64,000 nucleotides of DNA, taken from Paenibacillus lautus NBRC 15380. GTDB lineage: Bacteria > Bacillota > Bacilli > Paenibacillales > Paenibacillaceae. The stretch covers positions 310,001 through 374,000 of the forward strand of contig NZ_BIMF01000004.1 of the NCBI RefSeq assembly GCF_004000945.1. Direction: 5' to 3'. A program made the position numbers and the translations under genes. Of this stretch, positions 16,406 through 24,414 are shown piece after piece; positions within the stretch are counted from its first letter, which is position 1, and each line of letters begins with the position of its first letter. The notes beneath the pieces are model-generated. The model saw nothing but the letters and a program-made list of their open reading frames with translations. It was not told where the DNA came from and made no database searches.

Positions 16406-17562
16406 TTCCGGTTACCCTCTCTTTCTATAATGGGACGCAGGTTCCCGCAAACTTTAGCCAAGACTTCGACTAGTCGCGCTGCATCGCCCAGCTGATGCTC
16501 TTTGCCAAGACTGATACGAAGTCCAGAGGATGCAACGTTCATGTCCTTCCCCATCGCTAACAGGACCCGGCTCGGTTCGCTTAATTTAGAGGAGCAAGCG
16601 GATTTGGTCGATACGAGCATCCCCATCTCTTCCAGAGCATGGACCATCACCTCGGGTTTTAATCCCGGATACGAAAAATGGATGATATGTGGTGCAGTCT
16701 GCTCGCTGCTGTTTAAGACCAACCCCGGAATTTTTTCGATGCCCTGAAGCAGAAGCTCCCTTAATTCCGTCATCCTTGCATAAAACTCGGGCTGACGTTC
16801 TCTGGATAATCGCATGGCCTTCGACATCGCTACCGCTCCGGCAACATTCTCCGTTCCTGCCCGGTGCCCATTCTCCTGCGATCCGCCCGATACCAACGGG
16901 AACAACTGCACGCCTTGCTTGACGTACAGCACGCCCATTCCTCTCGGACCGTTGAATTTATGTGCAGACAGGCTGTATAAGTCGGCCTGCCACTGGGAAA
17001 GTGTCGCCGGCAGCTTGCCAAATCCCTGTACGCCATCGATATGCAGCAGCGTTCTTGAATTTCGCTCCTTGACGATACGCCCCACTTCAGTCAGCGGCTG
17101 AACGGTCCCCGTCTCATTATTGACATGCATGATGCTGACGAGCACGGTATCTTTGCGCACAGCTTCCGTCAGGGCAGTCAGATCCACCACGCCGGCGGCA
17201 TCAACCGGCAGATAGGTCACTTCCCATCCGAGTGTTTCCAGCTGCTTGCAGCATTCATATACGGAAGGATGCTCTGTCCCCGTTGTGATGATATGCCGGC
17301 CCCGGCTGCTGTACTGCATCGCAGCCCCTTTTATCGCCATGTTGTTGCCTTCGGTTGCCCCGGATGTGAATACGATCTCCGTCGGCTGAACGTCCAGCGC
17401 GGCTGCACACACCTCTCTTGCCTTTTTCAGCAGTTTAGCGGCAGCTTCGCCTGAACGATGAAGTGCTGACGGATTAGCATAATGCATCTTCATCACTTCC
17501 GCCATCGTGTCCACTACTTCATCATAGGGAGGGGTCGTTGCAGCGTGGTCCCAATATATCAA
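16402..17562 (-). CDS. nifZ: Cysteine desulfurase dedicated to ThiI
   Basis: Class V aminotransferase-fold, PLP-dependent enzyme that removes sulfur from cysteine as a protein persulfide. The 386-residue sequence begins IYWDHAATTPPYDEV, has TSGATEGNNMAIKGA, the PLP-lysine segment SLSAHKFNGPRG, and the catalytic-cysteine loop TKSACSSKLSEP. The start is TTG at 17562 with AAGGGG 9 bases upstream. Overlap with thiI shows that it is the sulfur donor for tRNA thiolation, the arrangement of B. subtilis nifZ-thiI. It could also be named iscS-like; the name nifZ rests on synteny. Confidence 0.93.
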   Translation of the reverse strand: MIYWDHAATTPPYDEVVDTMAEVMKMHYANPSALHRSGEAAAKLLKKAREVCAAALDVQPTEIVFTSGATEGNNMAIKGAAMQYSSRGRHIITTGTEHPSVYECCKQLETLGWEVTYLPVDAAGVVDLTALTEAVRKDTVLVSIMHVNNETGTVQPLTEVGRIVKERNSRTLLHIDGVQGFGKLPATLSQWQADLYSLSAHKFNGPRGMGVLYVKQGVQLFPLVSGGSQENGHRAGTENVAGAVAMSKAMRLSRERQPEFYARMTELRELLLQGIEKIPGLVLNSSEQTAPHIIHFSYPGLKPEVMVHALEEMGMLVSTKSACSSKLSEPSRVLLAMGKDMNVASSGLRISLGKEHQLGDAARLVEVLAKVCGNLRPIIEREGNRK

Positions 17563-17633
17563 GGTAATTTCCCCTTTCCATCATACGCATCGCACGTTGT
17601 AAAACTTATTATTCCAGACCTTTATATTTACAC

Positions 17634-17700
17634 AAAAAGACCAAACGGTAAAGCCGCACTCCATCTTTAGATCGGACAAAGTGGCGTTTATCGTTTGATC
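17634..17700 (-). terminator. Imperfect long terminator after the lytic transglycosylase gene
   Basis: In the minus-strand RNA the start of the element (GATCAAACG) pairs with its end (CGTTTGGTC), and TAAA/TTTA extends the stem after one mismatch; GGTCTTTTTG supplies the U-run. Confidence 0.55.
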
Positions 17701-17734
17701 CTCTATCAGGTTACTATTGATCCCCATGCGGGTT

Positions 17735-18421
17735 TTATAAAGTGTATTTGGATTGTGCATTCATGACTTTACCAATGTATGCTTGGGTTTCCTCGGGTAA
17801 TTCATGTGCAACGGACATCAGCTCTTCATCACTGGAGACACCCAAATTCGCGATACGGGTTGGACCAGCATTATACGCTGCGAGTACCATAGCCATTTCT
17901 CCGCCAAACCGCTGAATCAGATTGGACAGATATTTAGTACCGCCTTCGATGTTCTGAGCCGGATCAAAAGGGTTGCTTACCCCAAGTCCCCTTGCTGTTC
18001 CGTCCATCAGCTGCATCAGCCCCTTGGCTCCCGCGGAGGACACCGCATTCGGATTAAAGGAAGATTCCGCATCAATGACCGCTTTGATCAGCGATACCGG
18101 CACTCCGTATCGTTCCCCGGCCGCCGTAATTAAATCCTCAAAGGTCGTTGGCTTTGTTGCCCCCGTGTCATGCATGGCCCCCTCGATTGGTAAAGACGAA
18201 GCGGACTCATCCACAGCACCCAGCTGCTGCCATAACAGTCCATCCTTAAAGGTTACGCCAGGCGCAAGCTGTGTAATCGAACGTTCAACCGGCTTGGAGG
18301 CGGAATCTTCGGTAAGCAGGCTGCTTAGCACATTGACAAATCCGGTTGCCGACTCGGTGGAATTCGTATTCATCTGTGGTATATCCGTCATTTGCTTCCA
18401 TGATATCGGATCTATTTGCAT
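17735..18421 (-). CDS. Soluble lytic transglycosylase (SLT domain), CwlQ-like
   Basis: Lytic transglycosylases cleave the MurNAc-GlcNAc bond with formation of anhydro ends. Residues about 100-228 form a goose-lysozyme-like SLT domain: DLITAAGERYGVPVSLIKAVIDAESSFNPNA with the catalytic Glu in AES, then SSAGAKGLMQLM, the NPFDPAQNIEGGTKYL motif and AAYNAGPTRI. The first ~90 residues are polar, Ser/Thr-rich and not recognisable. There is no signal peptide, as in B. subtilis CwlQ (YjbJ), so export would be non-classical or coupled to sporulation or flagella. The ribosome site (AAAGTGAG) is weak. It stands alone with its own terminator. Confidence 0.88.
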   Translation of the reverse strand: MQIDPISWKQMTDIPQMNTNSTESATGFVNVLSSLLTEDSASKPVERSITQLAPGVTFKDGLLWQQLGAVDESASSLPIEGAMHDTGATKPTTFEDLITAAGERYGVPVSLIKAVIDAESSFNPNAVSSAGAKGLMQLMDGTARGLGVSNPFDPAQNIEGGTKYLSNLIQRFGGEMAMVLAAYNAGPTRIANLGVSSDEELMSVAHELPEETQAYIGKVMNAQSKYTL

Positions 18422-18574
18422 CGTTTAACTCACTTTCTGCAGCAAAATTTCAAACTTGTCCTTTATTTTATCATGGAACTGGAACAATCTGCTATACCTA
18501 TTCGGCAAAAAAAATAAGCGAATCAACCGTTCTGACTAGTTGACCCGCCCATATTTTCATCATTACAAAATGAA

Positions 18575-18937
18575 TTATCTACTGAAAGGAATCAAGATAA
18601 AATAACTGAGCGTTGCCAATATGCCGAGTCCGATCGACCACGCGCCTGTCGTTCTGCTGCCTTTGCTGTAAGCGTAATATCCAACAACGGCTGCGATTGG
18701 CCCCAGAATTACCGACCACATGAACAACGAGGCAATGCCTAATACCAAGCCCACATATCCGACGGTGCGACCCGTAGACACGTCTGCCTTATCCTCGTCT
18801 ACTCTTCGTGCAGAGGCACCCATAGGGGGAGCAACCTCGGTTGCATATTCTTCACGGTGATCTTTGCGCGGGAAGTCTACCCTGTTTCGCTTGCCTTCAA
18901 CAACCTTCATTTTATGCTTGCGGTGTTTTTTATCCAT
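18575..18937 (-). CDS. DUF4190-like small membrane protein
   Basis: The 120-residue protein has a highly basic N-terminal region (DKKHRKHKMKVVEGKRNRV), an acidic/polar stretch to about residue 57, and two closely spaced membrane segments: GYVGLVLGIASLFMWSVILGP and a Gly-rich second one ending SYFILIPF. The hairpin pattern of GLVLGIASL followed by GIAAVVGYYAYSKG-type sequence resembles DUF4190/YrzE-type proteins, which have no known function. GGAGG stands 10 bases before the ATG. It lies alone between cwlQ-like and DUF1540 genes on the same strand. Confidence 0.7.
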   Translation of the reverse strand: MDKKHRKHKMKVVEGKRNRVDFPRKDHREEYATEVAPPMGASARRVDEDKADVSTGRTVGYVGLVLGIASLFMWSVILGPIAAVVGYYAYSKGSRTTGAWSIGLGILATLSYFILIPFSR

Positions 18938-19006
18938 AAACTAGCTTCCTCCATTTCCATCATCCTAAAGTGCCCAGCACCCGGACTTTATCCGGCTTAT
19001 CTCCCG

Positions 19007-19231
19007 TCAGCCCTTCGGCTTGAAGGTCAAACAGCAGGTCTCGGAAGACTTGTCAGCAACATCCTGATGGTCGTCTACATAAGGCTCTGCTCCATACTCT
19101 TCATTGAGTTTCACATTCGCATGACGGTCAATTTCAATCATAATCATCTCCGCATGACATAAGTTCTGTTCTCCCCAGTAATGGCAATTGCTGACACTGC
19201 ACTTCACTAATGGTTTGGCTTCGTTGGCCAT
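19007..19231 (-). CDS. DUF1540 cysteine-rich protein
   Basis: A 74-residue protein with cysteines at 11, 16, 25 and a Cys-Cys pair at 66-67, spaced as in DUF1540 domains (VKCSVSNCHYW near the start and ETCCLTFKPK at the end). The spacing suggests a metal-binding or disulfide-rich small domain; family function is unknown. GAGGTGATG lies just upstream of the ATG. Many spore-formers carry several such genes, but nothing in the sequence shows when this one is expressed. Confidence 0.85.
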   Translation of the reverse strand: MANEAKPLVKCSVSNCHYWGEQNLCHAEMIMIEIDRHANVKLNEEYGAEPYVDDHQDVADKSSETCCLTFKPKG

Positions 19232-19318
19232 TTTAGCATCACCTCGTCAACATTTTTTCCTTAGTTTACTGCCGGTATGCACAAGAACGATTGTCAGTTG
19301 GTGCCTAAGGAGCGAAAC

Positions 19319-19350
19319 GAAAAAAGAGATGCCAATGGTTGGCATCTCTT
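19319..19350 (-). terminator. Terminator of ypuI
   Basis: AAGAGATGCCAA (19324-19335) pairs perfectly with TTGGCATCTCTT (19339-19350); the U-run is on the minus strand (plus-strand A run 19319-19325). Confidence 0.85.
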
Positions 19351-19367
19351 ACGTATTCCTTTATATG

Positions 19368-19874
19368 CTAGGCGTGGCTTTTCTCTGATTGCATCCGGCG
19401 TTCCGTTAAATAATCGCTTTCGTAGTAAGCAAGATCATCACGGAGCTCTTCATAAATCTTGGTAATGTTCATAATGACATCACGGGCAGGACGAACCGGC
19501 TTCTTCCGGAAACGAATCGCATCCTGTCCAGTATAGGCGTAACGACCATCTTCGGAATAACTTTCATTTTTGGGATAGAAAAAACTGTTAACACAGCGGT
19601 GATACAAATTATACAAAGCCTTCTCGGCAAAATCGATATCAAAATTAGGGCGACGCTGTACAACACCTAGCTTCTCATAGGAAACTTCAGAAAATACAAG
19701 CAAATGGCGAACATCCGACAGAAATCCTTTGTAAAAATGATCGGTTTCCTCGTCCTGTTCCGTTACCAATTGGGATAAAGCATGTTCATTCAAAAACGTT
19801 TCCATAATCGAAATAGCAGATTTCAACTTTTCTCTGGACTCTGAGCATAATTTCTGAAGATTGTCTGCTGGCAT
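19368..19874 (-). CDS. ypuI: YpuI family protein (DUF3907)
   Basis: A 168-residue soluble protein matching the YpuI/DUF3907 family: an alpha-helical N-terminal half (LCSESREKLKSAISIMETFLN), the central NFDIDFAEKALYNLYHRCVNSFFYPKN segment with the WYEDGR-like SYSEDGRYAYTGQDAIRFR stretch, and a helical, acidic C-terminus. No function is known for the family. GGGGGATC lies 9 bases before the ATG at 19874. The gene has a strong terminator. It has no membrane segments or signal peptide. Confidence 0.85.
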   Translation of the reverse strand: MPADNLQKLCSESREKLKSAISIMETFLNEHALSQLVTEQDEETDHFYKGFLSDVRHLLVFSEVSYEKLGVVQRRPNFDIDFAEKALYNLYHRCVNSFFYPKNESYSEDGRYAYTGQDAIRFRKKPVRPARDVIMNITKIYEELRDDLAYYESDYLTERRMQSEKSHA

Positions 19875-20127
19875 TACGATAGATCCCCCTTAAATGGTCG
19901 TGACCCTACAGGTTATACAGCCTGACGGTCGTTATAATATGTACTATCCTAACACAAATTTTGGGATAACGAAATCCCTATCATGAATACACTTACAAGG
20001 TTATTTTTAGCACATTTCATTTTGCGCATTCACATCCGTTTTCCTCACGAATTGAACGCATAAAAAGGATTCACTCTTCCCACGCTAAGACTACTTAAAT
20101 CATGAAATGCGGCGAGGAGGAAAATTT

Positions 20128-22059
20128 GTGAAATCTCGTACTCTGTGGAGCATCCTAGGTGCAGCGTCAGTTCTTGGCGCGCTTCTGATCTTACTGTTCA
20201 TCCCCGGTTCGAAACAGCCGGCTCCAACGGCTGAACCAACACAGCCTTTAAGGCCCCAGCAGGAGAACAAGGCCAAGCACTTTACCATGTTAAGCGATAT
20301 CCATGCAACGGATCAACTAAACCGTCTTGATGCAAAAGGTCACCTGCGGAAGATGCTGAACAATAACTCTTTGCGCAGCCCGGGTCAAATAAAAGCTTAT
20401 ACGCAAAAAGAACAAAAGCTGCACAAGCATTTTCAGCAAGTACGGTGGTATAACCTTAAACAAAACAAAATGACGGATATCCAGGGTCTGCTTCCCAAAA
20501 TGAACAAAAAAGATAAAAATCTGATTACGCATCATTTTCAAATGGCGCAGCAGAAGCTGAAACGGGGAAAAACTTATGATTCACCCAAGTTCAATGTCGC
20601 GGGACAGCCTTATTTTGTAGTTGCCGAGCCGTCAAAGGATGGTAAATATGGCGCGGCCGCATTGGTTAATCAAGGCGTACTGCATGAAGTAAGCAATCAC
20701 CAGAAGCGGAATCTTCGCTTAATTCCGTACCCGAAGGAAGGAAAATTTCAGGTCGAATCCATTCATGCGGATACCCTCTCCGACATCACCGTCAAAACCG
20801 GACATGATAATGAAAAAGCCAGTCACTTTTACGAAAATGAAATTGTGGTGTCCTTTCAAAATGAGCCGTCAAAGCAGCAGCTCCTCGATATCTCTAAGGA
20901 AATATCGTGTGAAACTCCAAGGAAACTTGGCTATGCCTATGTTTTTCGTTCCAAGGATATGGATTACCTTAAACTCCGCTCCTATTTCCAGCAGAAGTGG
21001 AAAACCAAATATACCGAGCCTCACTATATCTATTTAACCAATGACCGCCCCCCTCAATCCAGGGTAAACTCGGATTCCTTACCGGATGGAGCCAACGCGC
21101 AGGTCAATATCCCGAATGATTTGCTGTTTTCTCAATATCAATGGAATTTGCCCGTCATTGAGACGAACCGGGGCTGGGATCTGTCCAAAGGCAGTGAAGA
21201 TGTGATCATTGCAGTCGTGGATACGGGAGTGGATCTTCAGCATTCCGATTTGGATGGGCAGTTGGTGGAAGGGTACAACATCGTAGAGAAAGACAAAGAG
21301 CCGCTGGATGATGTGGGCCACGGGACGCATGTAGCCGGGATCATCGGTGCCCTTGTTAACAACGGTGAAGGCGTTGCGGGAGTTAGCTGGTACAACAAAA
21401 TCATGCCGGTCAAGGCGCTTGACGGATCCGGATCCGGAACAACCTATGCCGTCGCGGAAGGCATTATTTGGGCCACGGATCACGGAGCCAAGGTGATCAA
21501 TATGAGTCTCGGCAACTATGCGGACTCCCAGTTCCTGCATGATGCCGTGAAATATGCCTATGATCGCGACGTTGTCCTTGTTGCCGCCTCGGGCAATGAC
21601 AACACGGAGCGCCCCGGTTATCCTGCCGCCTATCCGGAGGTGCTGGCCGTCGCCGCAACGGACTCCAATCAGAAGCGGGCGGAATATTCCAATTACGGCG
21701 ACTATATTGATGTGGCTGCTCCAGGGACCAATATCGCGAGCACCTTTCCAGGCAATCAATACGCGGCACTATCTGGAACCTCCATGGCCAGCCCCCACGC
21801 AGCCGCCATGGCGGGTCTCATTCGTTCCCTTAACCCTGAACTGACCAATCAGGAAGTCATGGACGTCATGATAAACCAAGCAGTCGATCTTGGGGATAAA
21901 GGAAAAGATAAATATTACGGTCATGGTCAGATTGATATTTTCCAATCCTTGAAGGCGGTTGGATCCCCCGACGTCCCTCTCCAGATGTGGCCAGGTCAAA
22001 CGCTGCAGAATCTGGAGAAGGAGCTTCGCAAGTTAAACGGCTCAGGCTCAAACGAATAA
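20128..22059 (+). CDS. S8 subtilisin-like serine protease with membrane anchor and long pro-region
   Basis: The GTG at 20128 is chosen because GAGGAGG lies 7 bases upstream, inside the longer frame that starts at 20107. The 643-residue product has an N-terminal hydrophobic anchor (about 9-29), then a Pro/Thr linker. Residues about 45-345 are an unusually long pro-region; its last part (ENEIVVSFQNEPSKQQLLD... to TEPHYIYLTND) resembles an inhibitor I9-type propeptide. The peptidase domain has Asp365 (AVVDTGVDLQHSD), His398 (GHGTHVAGI), the oxyanion Asn in ASGNDN and Ser552 (SGTSMASPHAAA), so all catalytic residues are present. It probably acts outside the membrane. A terminator follows. Confidence 0.93.
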   Translation: MKSRTLWSILGAASVLGALLILLFIPGSKQPAPTAEPTQPLRPQQENKAKHFTMLSDIHATDQLNRLDAKGHLRKMLNNNSLRSPGQIKAYTQKEQKLHKHFQQVRWYNLKQNKMTDIQGLLPKMNKKDKNLITHHFQMAQQKLKRGKTYDSPKFNVAGQPYFVVAEPSKDGKYGAAALVNQGVLHEVSNHQKRNLRLIPYPKEGKFQVESIHADTLSDITVKTGHDNEKASHFYENEIVVSFQNEPSKQQLLDISKEISCETPRKLGYAYVFRSKDMDYLKLRSYFQQKWKTKYTEPHYIYLTNDRPPQSRVNSDSLPDGANAQVNIPNDLLFSQYQWNLPVIETNRGWDLSKGSEDVIIAVVDTGVDLQHSDLDGQLVEGYNIVEKDKEPLDDVGHGTHVAGIIGALVNNGEGVAGVSWYNKIMPVKALDGSGSGTTYAVAEGIIWATDHGAKVINMSLGNYADSQFLHDAVKYAYDRDVVLVAASGNDNTERPGYPAAYPEVLAVAATDSNQKRAEYSNYGDYIDVAAPGTNIASTFPGNQYAALSGTSMASPHAAAMAGLIRSLNPELTNQEVMDVMINQAVDLGDKGKDKYYGHGQIDIFQSLKAVGSPDVPLQMWPGQTLQNLEKELRKLNGSGSNE

Positions 22060-22068
22060 AATTCACGA

Positions 22069-22110
22069 AATAAAGCAGCTTTCGCCTCCAGCGTTAGCTG
22101 CTTTATTCAT
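22069..22110 (+). terminator. Terminator of the S8 protease gene
   Basis: AATAAAGCAGCT (22069-22080) pairs perfectly with AGCTGCTTTATT (22096-22107), 15-base loop; the U-tract is short. Confidence 0.72.
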
Positions 22111-22135
22111 AATCGGAGGCAAAGAGCCGTTACAT

Positions 22136-22414
22136 TTATTTCTTCCGGCGGGAACGGCCAGTACGTACTGCAGCTTTCTTCGAACGCTTGCCGGATACCG
22201 TAACTCCGCCATAGCCTCCAGGGCCCTCTACAACTTCTTCTTCGCTGTAAGTGTACAGATGTTTTTCTACCGGTACGCAGTGAATCTTATCCACCACTTT
22301 TATCGGATGAATAACAGGCACGATTTGCGGTACATAATGGTCTCTAACAACAACGATCGGTTCGCATACAATCGGTGACACAGGAGGACATGGGTTTTCG
22401 TTATGACAAGACAT
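22136..22414 (-). CDS. CotD-like spore coat protein
   Basis: A 92-residue protein starting SCHNENPCPPVSPIVCEP, then VRDHYVPQIVPVIHPIKVVDK, a Val/His/Pro pattern that resembles the inner coat protein CotD family. The last 20 residues are strongly basic (GKRSKKAAVRTGRSRRKK), unlike B. subtilis CotD. I chose the ATG at 22414 because AAAGGAGATG lies upstream and the longer upstream frame to 22723 runs through the rnpB terminator. It is on the same strand as rnpB and downstream of it, but rnpB has its own terminator. A coat function is inferred from sequence character. Confidence 0.75.
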   Translation of the reverse strand: MSCHNENPCPPVSPIVCEPIVVVRDHYVPQIVPVIHPIKVVDKIHCVPVEKHLYTYSEEEVVEGPGGYGGVTVSGKRSKKAAVRTGRSRRKK

Positions 22415-22592
22415 GTTTTTTGCATCTCCTTTCCCTTGATGATTATAGCTTATTATCCCGGGGGCTATTTGGTATGGACTATTATCCTTAAAGGGCAGAT
22501 GAACTACCAATATTTTCACGAAACCATAAGAAAAACGTCTATCGACGTACTTACTCAGAAGACAGACCGCGGTTAGAGGAAGTTTTTCTTGC

Positions 22593-22637
22593 GATATCAG
22601 GAAGACCCAAGCTTCGAAGTTTATACTTTCTGATATC
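22593..22637. repeat. 12-base inverted repeat between cotD-like gene and rnpB terminator
   Basis: GATATCAGGAAG (22593-22604) and CTTTCTGATATC (22626-22637) pair with one G-U on the plus strand. The 322-base stretch 22415-22736 otherwise holds only the rnpB terminator and the cotD leader; I see no gene in it. Confidence 0.55.
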
Positions 22638-22640
22638 TTG

Positions 22641-22695
22641 AAAAAACGCGCATTTCCTTTACACACCTGACGAGGAATGTAAAGAAAATGCGCGT
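22641..22695 (-). terminator. Terminator of rnpB
   Basis: In the minus-strand RNA, ACGCGCATTTTCTTTACA pairs with TGTAAAGGAAATGCGCGT (one A-G mismatch near the middle) and is followed by TTTTTTC. It begins about 42 bases after the mature 3' end. Confidence 0.88.
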
Positions 22696-22736
22696 TTGTA
22701 CCATTGCGGTATCCGTAAAGCAATATGTTGTTCAGT

Positions 22737-23148
22737 TGGGAAAGCTTTCCGTAAGCCGGGTTCTGTGCTCTTCGTGGTCATAGCGGGAACTACCCTGCCA
22801 CCATGAGCGACAATCATCTATCTAGGCCGATCATTACTAATCGACTCAAGCGACCAACCCGGACGCGCCTCGGGCTAAGGCTGTCTCCTCGAAGGAGACT
22901 GCGTCCCATTAGGTCTTGCTCCAGGTGGGGTTTACCAGGAACGAAGTCACCAGCGTTCCTCGGGGTCTCTTACACCTCGGTTCCATCCTTGCCTGTGCCG
23001 CCCTAAGGCAGCCATCGGCGGTCCATTTCTGTGGCACTATCCTTCAACTCGCGCTGACTGGACGTTATCCAGCACCCTGCCCTATGGAGCCCGGACTTTC
23101 CTCTCGCGGCTTGGACGCCGCCAGCGATTGTCTGTCAAACTTTCCGGA
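22737..23148 (-). ncRNA. rnpB: RNase P RNA, class A-like
   Basis: RNase P RNA is the catalytic RNA that matures tRNA 5' ends. The RNA starts near 23148 and is about 410 nt. P1 is formed by GGAAAGTT at the 5' end and AGCTTTCC at the 3' end. Conserved region I (GAGAGGAAAGTCCGGGCTCC) pairs with the 3' ACAGAACCCGGCTTAC to form P4. Other universal blocks are seen: AGTGCCACAGAAA, GGTAAACCCC, GAGCAAGACC, and AGATAGATGATTGTC. The CR-I and CR-V text (GTCCGGGCTCC/GAACCCGGCTTAC) matches ancestral class A rather than B. subtilis class B (GTCCATGCTCGC/AACATGGCTTAC). Ends are approximate. Confidence 0.95.
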
Positions 23149-23152
23149 CAAC

Positions 23153-23188
23153 ATTATATATTATACAGTGGTTTGAAGCGGTACACAA
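23153..23188 (-). promoter_or_regulatory. rnpB promoter
   Basis: On the minus strand, TTGTGT (23183-23188), 17-base spacer, TATAAT (23160-23165). A second TATAAT at 23153-23158 follows directly and would place a start at the mature 5' end, but its spacing to the -35 is too long. Confidence 0.75.
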
Positions 23189-23298
23189 CCCATTAAACAT
23201 TAACAATAGCTGATTAATTTCCCAGCACGGATGCGATACTCTTCCTGGCCAACGGTGTCAAAAAGAGACCTCTTTTCCTTGCCTCACAATTCTGTTCT

Positions 23299-24414
23299 TC
23301 AAACGAACTGGAACGGCTCTGTATTGATACGGGAAGCAACCACCCGGGTTTCGTACTTATGTTCCTGCAGCTTCTGCTCCATCCACTCGGCAACTTTGAC
23401 CTTCATGATCTTCTCGGCATTATGACCCGGATCAATGATCGTAAGTCCTGCTGCGAGCGCATCCTGTGCCGTATGATAATCCACATCTCCCGTTACCAGC
23501 ACATCAGCCCCACGGAACAGTGCTTTCATCATGTAGCGTCCTCCGGAACCCCCTATGACGGCCGCCTTGCGGATGGTGCGGTCGAGTTCTCCCACGACAC
23601 GAACATGAGGGACCTCCAGCTTCTCTTTTACCACGTCTACCAGCTCAGCCAACGTCTTAGGCTCTTTTAACTTGCCAACCCGGCCAAGACCAAGGGATCT
23701 CCCCTTTAGGTCCATGGCATACAGATCATAAGCAACCTCTTCATAAGGATGTGCCTTTAGCATCGCCTGGATCACTTTATTTCGGATGGCATGAGGAACA
23801 ATCGTCTCGATTCGAACCTCATTTGCACGTTCCATCTTGCCTTCCTGACCTTGAAAAGGATTACTGCCTTCTCGCGGGACAAAGGTGCCAAAGCCCTCGA
23901 TGTTGAAGCTGCAGTGGCTGTAATTTCCGATCCAGCCTGCACCGGCGCCGAGCACGGCATCCAGCACCTCTTGATGATGGCTCTTCGGAACAAATACCAC
24001 CAGCTTGGACAGCTGTTCATTATGCATGTCATGAATAGGCGACGTATTCTCGATTCCCAAGGCCTCCGCCATCCAATCGTTCATCCCGCCTTCGGTTACG
24101 TCCAGATTGGTATGACTTATATATACCGCAATGTCGTGTTTGATCAGCTTTTCGTATACCTTGCCCATCGGCGTATCCGTCTGCAGTTGTTTCAGCGGAC
24201 GGTATATAATCGCATGATGGGCGATAATCAGGTCAGCCCCAAGCTCAATGGCTTCATCCACCACTTCATCATTAACATCCAATGCAATCAGCACCGTTCG
24301 AATGTCCTTTTGCAATGTTCCAAGCTGGAGTCCGATCCGGTCATCGGGTTCGGCCACGTGCTTCGGGGCCAATTGCTCCATATATTGAATTACGGTTTGT
24401 CCTTTGGCAAGCAT
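23299..24414 (-). CDS. yqfO: Nif3-like dinuclear metal centre protein YqfO
   Basis: The 371-residue protein has the NIF3 family form with an inserted PII-like domain. NIF3 motifs are DRIGLQLG, LGADLIIAHHAIIYR (metal-binding HH), YISHTNLDVTEGGMND, and at the C-terminus VTGDVDYHTAQDALAAG and IDPGHNAEKIMK with Asp, His and Glu ligands. The middle part, about residues 128-230, is the insertion found in Bacillus YqfO. Function is not firmly known. It overlaps the end of trmK by 25 bases, with AGGAGGTG 8 bases before its ATG; in B. subtilis yqfN(trmK)-yqfO are neighbours as well. Confidence 0.94.
   Translation of the reverse strand: MLAKGQTVIQYMEQLAPKHVAEPDDRIGLQLGTLQKDIRTVLIALDVNDEVVDEAIELGADLIIAHHAIIYRPLKQLQTDTPMGKVYEKLIKHDIAVYISHTNLDVTEGGMNDWMAEALGIENTSPIHDMHNEQLSKLVVFVPKSHHQEVLDAVLGAGAGWIGNYSHCSFNIEGFGTFVPREGSNPFQGQEGKMERANEVRIETIVPHAIRNKVIQAMLKAHPYEEVAYDLYAMDLKGRSLGLGRVGKLKEPKTLAELVDVVKEKLEVPHVRVVGELDRTIRKAAVIGGSGGRYMMKALFRGADVLVTGDVDYHTAQDALAAGLTIIDPGHNAEKIMKVKVAEWMEQKLQEHKYETRVVASRINTEPFQFV

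Noticed and set aside
22415..22723. Extension of the CotD-like frame to 195 residues
   Set aside because: It passes through the rnpB terminator, has no coding character, and a good ribosome site stands before the ATG at 22414.
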